Assembly (NCBI GenBank): GCA_944472155.2
Contig: OX235277.1
Coordinates: 24,996,804 to 25,060,803, forward strand
DNA: 64,000 bases
Reading direction: 5' to 3'
Source of the DNA: Trichobilharzia szidati
Lineage: Eukaryota > Platyhelminthes > Trematoda > Strigeidida > Schistosomatidae
In this document: piece by piece, positions 61,147 through 64,000 of the stretch
How the letters are laid out: every line of letters begins with the position of its first letter
Numbering within the stretch: position 1 is the first letter of the stretch
Notes under the pieces: model-generated
The model's database searches: none
The model's input: the letters and a program-made list of their open reading frames with translations, nothing else
Told to the model about the DNA's origin: nothing
Position numbers and translations under genes: made by a program

Positions 61147-61535
61147 CCGGAGTCTCTTCATCAGTATGCACCCACGAGGGTTCGAACTCAGGGCCTTCTG
61201 GTTACAAGGTGAGCTAGCTCGTAAACCAATAAGCCACTGAGACTTGATCCAGTGGCCAGTCCATTAATTCTAACCCCTACCAATTCACGACATAGTGCTA
61301 CCACTTCACAATGTCTTCTTAGATGAGTGACTGTCCTCATCTTCAACATGCTGTAGTCATACTGGTCAGGGATTCCCACTAAAATCCCAGGTACCTGCCA
61401 GTTCCGAATCCCGTTGGGTGATTACTGATGAAGAGTCTCAAAATAGGACAAAACAGCTGTCCATTACTCCCATCTGGTTTTGCAATGGTTTTCTAACTGA
61501 TGTCAGCTTATGATGAAATCCTCCAACCAACACAT
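61147..61535. mobile_element. SINE family B fold-back (minus arm then plus arm)
   Basis: 61147-61393 on the minus strand runs from 5' body to tRNA-like and ribozyme start. 61397-61535 on the plus strand runs from the T-arm (CGAATCCCGTTGG) through ATGAAGAGTCTCAAAATAGG, GACAAAACAGCTGTCC to the tail. Confidence 0.7.
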
Positions 61536-62195
61536 TATTGTGTTTTTGCTGTTTTGGCCTTTTTGACTTTGAGTAACTCAAGAAAGTTTTGTCAGCTTTA
61601 CAGTAGGACGCAAAGACTAGTTTCCTACATTTAGATCACAAGGAGTCAGGTGTGCTCGTCACGGTTGGTAAGCTTACACATTAGTGAGATAATTAATCTC
61701 CTTCTCTGTAATGTAAGGCTTTCGCTAAATGTACTGTCTAGTTTGGTAATTTAACGTCCTCTGTGAAATTCTGAAACAACGGCGAATTTAAACCTACAAA
61801 GTGATCATTTCGTCTTGAAAACATTGTGTATTTTAGATTACCATTACATCTTTATTTTTTCTCTTCTTCAACAAGTGCTAAATGAATAATTTAATAGGAA
61901 GAATTTATGTATACGTATGAACAAACCTCAGGCTGTAGAGTAATCGTATGTCTATTCGTGTGTTCAAATGAATTATGAATTAGTCAGACGAAGAAGCAAC
62001 ATGCGGTAACATGTTTTCTCTATCAAATTTACCTTAAAAACGCCAATACGATGTTGATAATAAAATTTCTAAAACGATCACATAATGAACCACAGACTGT
62101 GTTGCCATATTTATTGACTTGTTTTCTGATTCCTTGGCGTCCCTAGTAGAACACTGAGGCTCCAGGTTTCACACTTTGAAGTTTCAGTGACAGTG
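61536..62195. other. Unassigned sequence
   Basis: Nothing is recognised. Confidence 0.4.
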
Positions 62196-62199
62196 ATGT

Positions 62200-62525
62200 T
62201 ATGTTTTTTACTGGGTGAATGGGGTTACAAGCCTCACAGCTAACTCTCCTTGACTGTCTTTCATCTAAGCCTACTGTCACCTTCTCAACGCAACCCCTTA
62301 TTCATTAAAATGTCAAAGACAGTGTTCCACTGCTGGAAACATCCATGTGTATATATCATTTCACTTTCTGCTATGGAGCTAAGTACACAGGTCGTACCAA
62401 TAGGATACTGTCTAGATGCGAACAAGAACATCTTCCGATATGGTTGAAGAATGAAGAGCAGGTAGTAGGTCAATTCTTGGATACCTTGCTATTACAAGAT
62501 ATTCCGCATCAATAAAAAGGTGGTT
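62200..62525 (+). mobile_element. PLE nuclease-domain fragment
   Basis: The frame IYHFTFCYGAKYTGRTNRIL with RCEQEHLPIWLKNEEQ (62350-62462) is a GIY-YIG core similar to 13 and 53 kb copies, with Y-T-G in place of Y-I-G. Confidence 0.65.
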
Positions 62526-62569
62526 TGTGAGGTTTCTGTAGTTTCAATATATAATTAAAAAGTAATCTG

Positions 62570-62990
62570 AATCTTCTATATTTGGTTAGTAAGGGTTAGT
62601 TTTGTTTTTACGAGTTGACCAGTTAGAGAACTATTGAAAACCAGCCACAGGGAGTACTGGACAGCTGTTTCATAGTAATTTTGGGAATCATCGGCAGTAA
62701 GCACCCACCACAGAGGTTCAAAGTAAGCTGGTACAGCCTTCAGCCACTGGGACCCGATTCAGTGGCCAGTCCATGAATTCTAACTTCTACCAATTTGTGA
62801 TTCACTGCGACCCCAAACCATGTCACCGGTGGGACATCCATCCCCACACTTGACTGAATGGATTTCACTGGTCATTACTTCTAACTAGAACTCCAGGAAA
62901 CTCCATTCTGTAGCAAGTCACTAGTGAGCGTCAGATTAATTTTCTATGGTTGGTTTGTAAGGGTTAGTTATGTTTTTACGAGCTGAACCT
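62570..62990 (-). mobile_element. SINE family B full copy joined head-to-tail to a second tail
   Basis: 62570-62945 is a full minus copy (box B damaged, ribozyme core CCGATGA). At 62946-62990 the tail sequence (GGTTGGTTTGTAAGGGTTAG, TTTTTACGAGC) recurs in the same orientation, so two units are joined as in a tandem or circular-RNA-derived array. Confidence 0.7.
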
Positions 62991-63109
62991 ATAAGTCTTA
63001 TGAACGGTCTCCTAGTTTCCAAGCTCATATAATTTCTAATTGCCCTTGGATTACATAACTTATTGTTCTGCTTTATGTGCGAATTCATATTTTTTTATTA
63101 CCAAGTCCA

Positions 63110-63549
63110 TGCCAAGCAAAATATGAAGTCAGATCATCCTGAAGCGAACAAAGGGTGAGGGTGCAGCGGATGCAGAACTCCGATCCCCGGAACATGCCTG
63201 ATTCAAGGAAAGCAAATCATGTGGGGAACAAATTGCAGCTTTAGGCATCTTCATCGATCACAATACAGAATGGCAGTCAATTCTCTACCTTACCTCCCCC
63301 CACTTTGAAAACACCTTTGACAACGCTGACTGACAAATAATTTCGAAACTACTTCAACACTATGAACTGCAATATCACAAATCTTTATCAACCTCATTCA
63401 GCAGCGATATGACATTGTCACGTGTCAAGTGATCTACAGTGGAAAATTGAGGGAAGGTTTTAAAGTGAAGACAGGAGTTAGACAAGGCTGCTCACAATAG
63501 CCGATGATATGATTGTGCGGCCGGAGTGAATGAGAAGTGAGAAGACGGG
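63110..63549 (+). mobile_element. RTE-like LINE, RT domain fragment running into the gap
   Basis: Frames give GIFIDHNTEWQSILYLTSPH (equivalent to the RT region EYNKP..DYEKAFDS), SKLLQHYELQ and RQELDKAA-like text (GVRQGC frame-shifted). It extends into the unknown bases. Confidence 0.65.
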
Positions 63550-64000
63550 NNNNNNNNNNNNNNNNNNNNNNNNNNNNNNNNNNNNNNNNNNNNNNNNNNN
63601 NNNNNNNNNNNNNNNNNNNNNNNNNNNNNNNNNNNNNNNNNNNNNNNNNNNNNNNNNNNNNNNNNNNNNNNNNNNNNNNNNNNNNNNNNNNNNNNNNNNN
63701 NNNNNNNNNNNNNNNNNNNNNNNNNNNNNNNNNNNNNNNNNNNNNNNNNNNNNNNNNNNNNNNNNNNNNNNNNNNNNNNNNNNNNNNNNNNNNNNNNNNN
63801 NNNNNNNNNNNNNNNNNNNNNNNNNNNNNNNNNNNNNNNNNNNNNNNNNNNNNNNNNNNNNNNNNNNNNNNNNNNNNNNNNNNNNNNNNNNNNNNNNNNN
63901 NNNNNNNNNNNNNNNNNNNNNNNNNNNNNNNNNNNNNNNNNNNNNNNNNNNNNNNNNNNNNNNNNNNNNNNNNNNNNNNNNNNNNNNNNNNNNNNNNNNN
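63550..64000. other. Assembly gap
   Basis: Unknown bases (n) to the end of the window. Confidence 1.

Noticed and set aside
1..63549. Bacterial or phage features (operons, CRISPR, terminators, ribosome binding sites)
   Set aside because: The intron-exon gene structure, LINE/SINE/PLE content and microsatellites are eukaryotic; no spaced direct repeats of CRISPR type were seen.

Overview
The window looks like an intron-rich, repeat-saturated flatworm genome, most likely a blood fluke (Schistosoma or a close relative). The evidence is one split innexin gene with very long introns, Sm-alpha-like tRNA/hammerhead SINEs, RTE-type LINE relics and Penelope-like elements (PLEs), and degenerate TTAGGG telomere-like DNA. 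The species cannot be fixed from sequence alone.

Only one host protein-coding gene is supported: an innexin (invertebrate gap-junction protein) on the minus strand from 48550 down to 1110. Six exons (48394-48550, 38026-38395, 32089-32450, 28221-28445, 15179-15407, 1110-1935) join in frame across GT/AG sites to a 722-residue protein. It has four membrane segments, two cysteines in each extracellular loop and the YYQW motif. Exons 3 and 4 add about 195 polar residues to the cytoplasmic loop. The other ~45 kb of the gene is intron.

The introns and flanks are layered with transposons. (1) At least four tRNA-headed SINE-like families occur, called B (commonest), C, D and A (Sm-alpha-like) here. 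A, B and C carry a hammerhead ribozyme (HHR) fold just after the tRNA-like part. In each, helix III is a different self-complementary octamer (A: AUGCGCAU; B: ACAGCUGU; C: ACCUAGGU). B and C copies are often fold-back or tandem, and several insertions have 12-14 bp target duplications. (2) 3'-biased RTE-like LINE fragments occur at 8.7, 14.2, 17, 22.9-25, 29.7, 31.7, 33.2, 38.7, 40-42, 46, 50.2, 52, 56.6 and 63.2 kb. (3) PLE fragments with reverse transcriptase and/or GIY-YIG endonuclease coding occur at 4.5, 7.6, 12.3, 26.4, 31, 34.6, 43.5-45, 47.6, 49.6-51.6, 53, 54.5 and 62.3 kb, some ending in HHR-like stem-loops.

The most interesting non-gene signal is this set of hammerhead-bearing, fold-back tRNA-SINEs living beside GIY-YIG PLEs, which are plausible helpers. 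Large-scale structure includes a ~2.5 kb inverted repeat at 39.9-42.5 kb around a telomere-like core, and two inverted LINE copies flanking innexin exon 3. No bacterial-type features, CRISPR arrays or canonical RNA genes were seen. The last 451 bases are an assembly gap.
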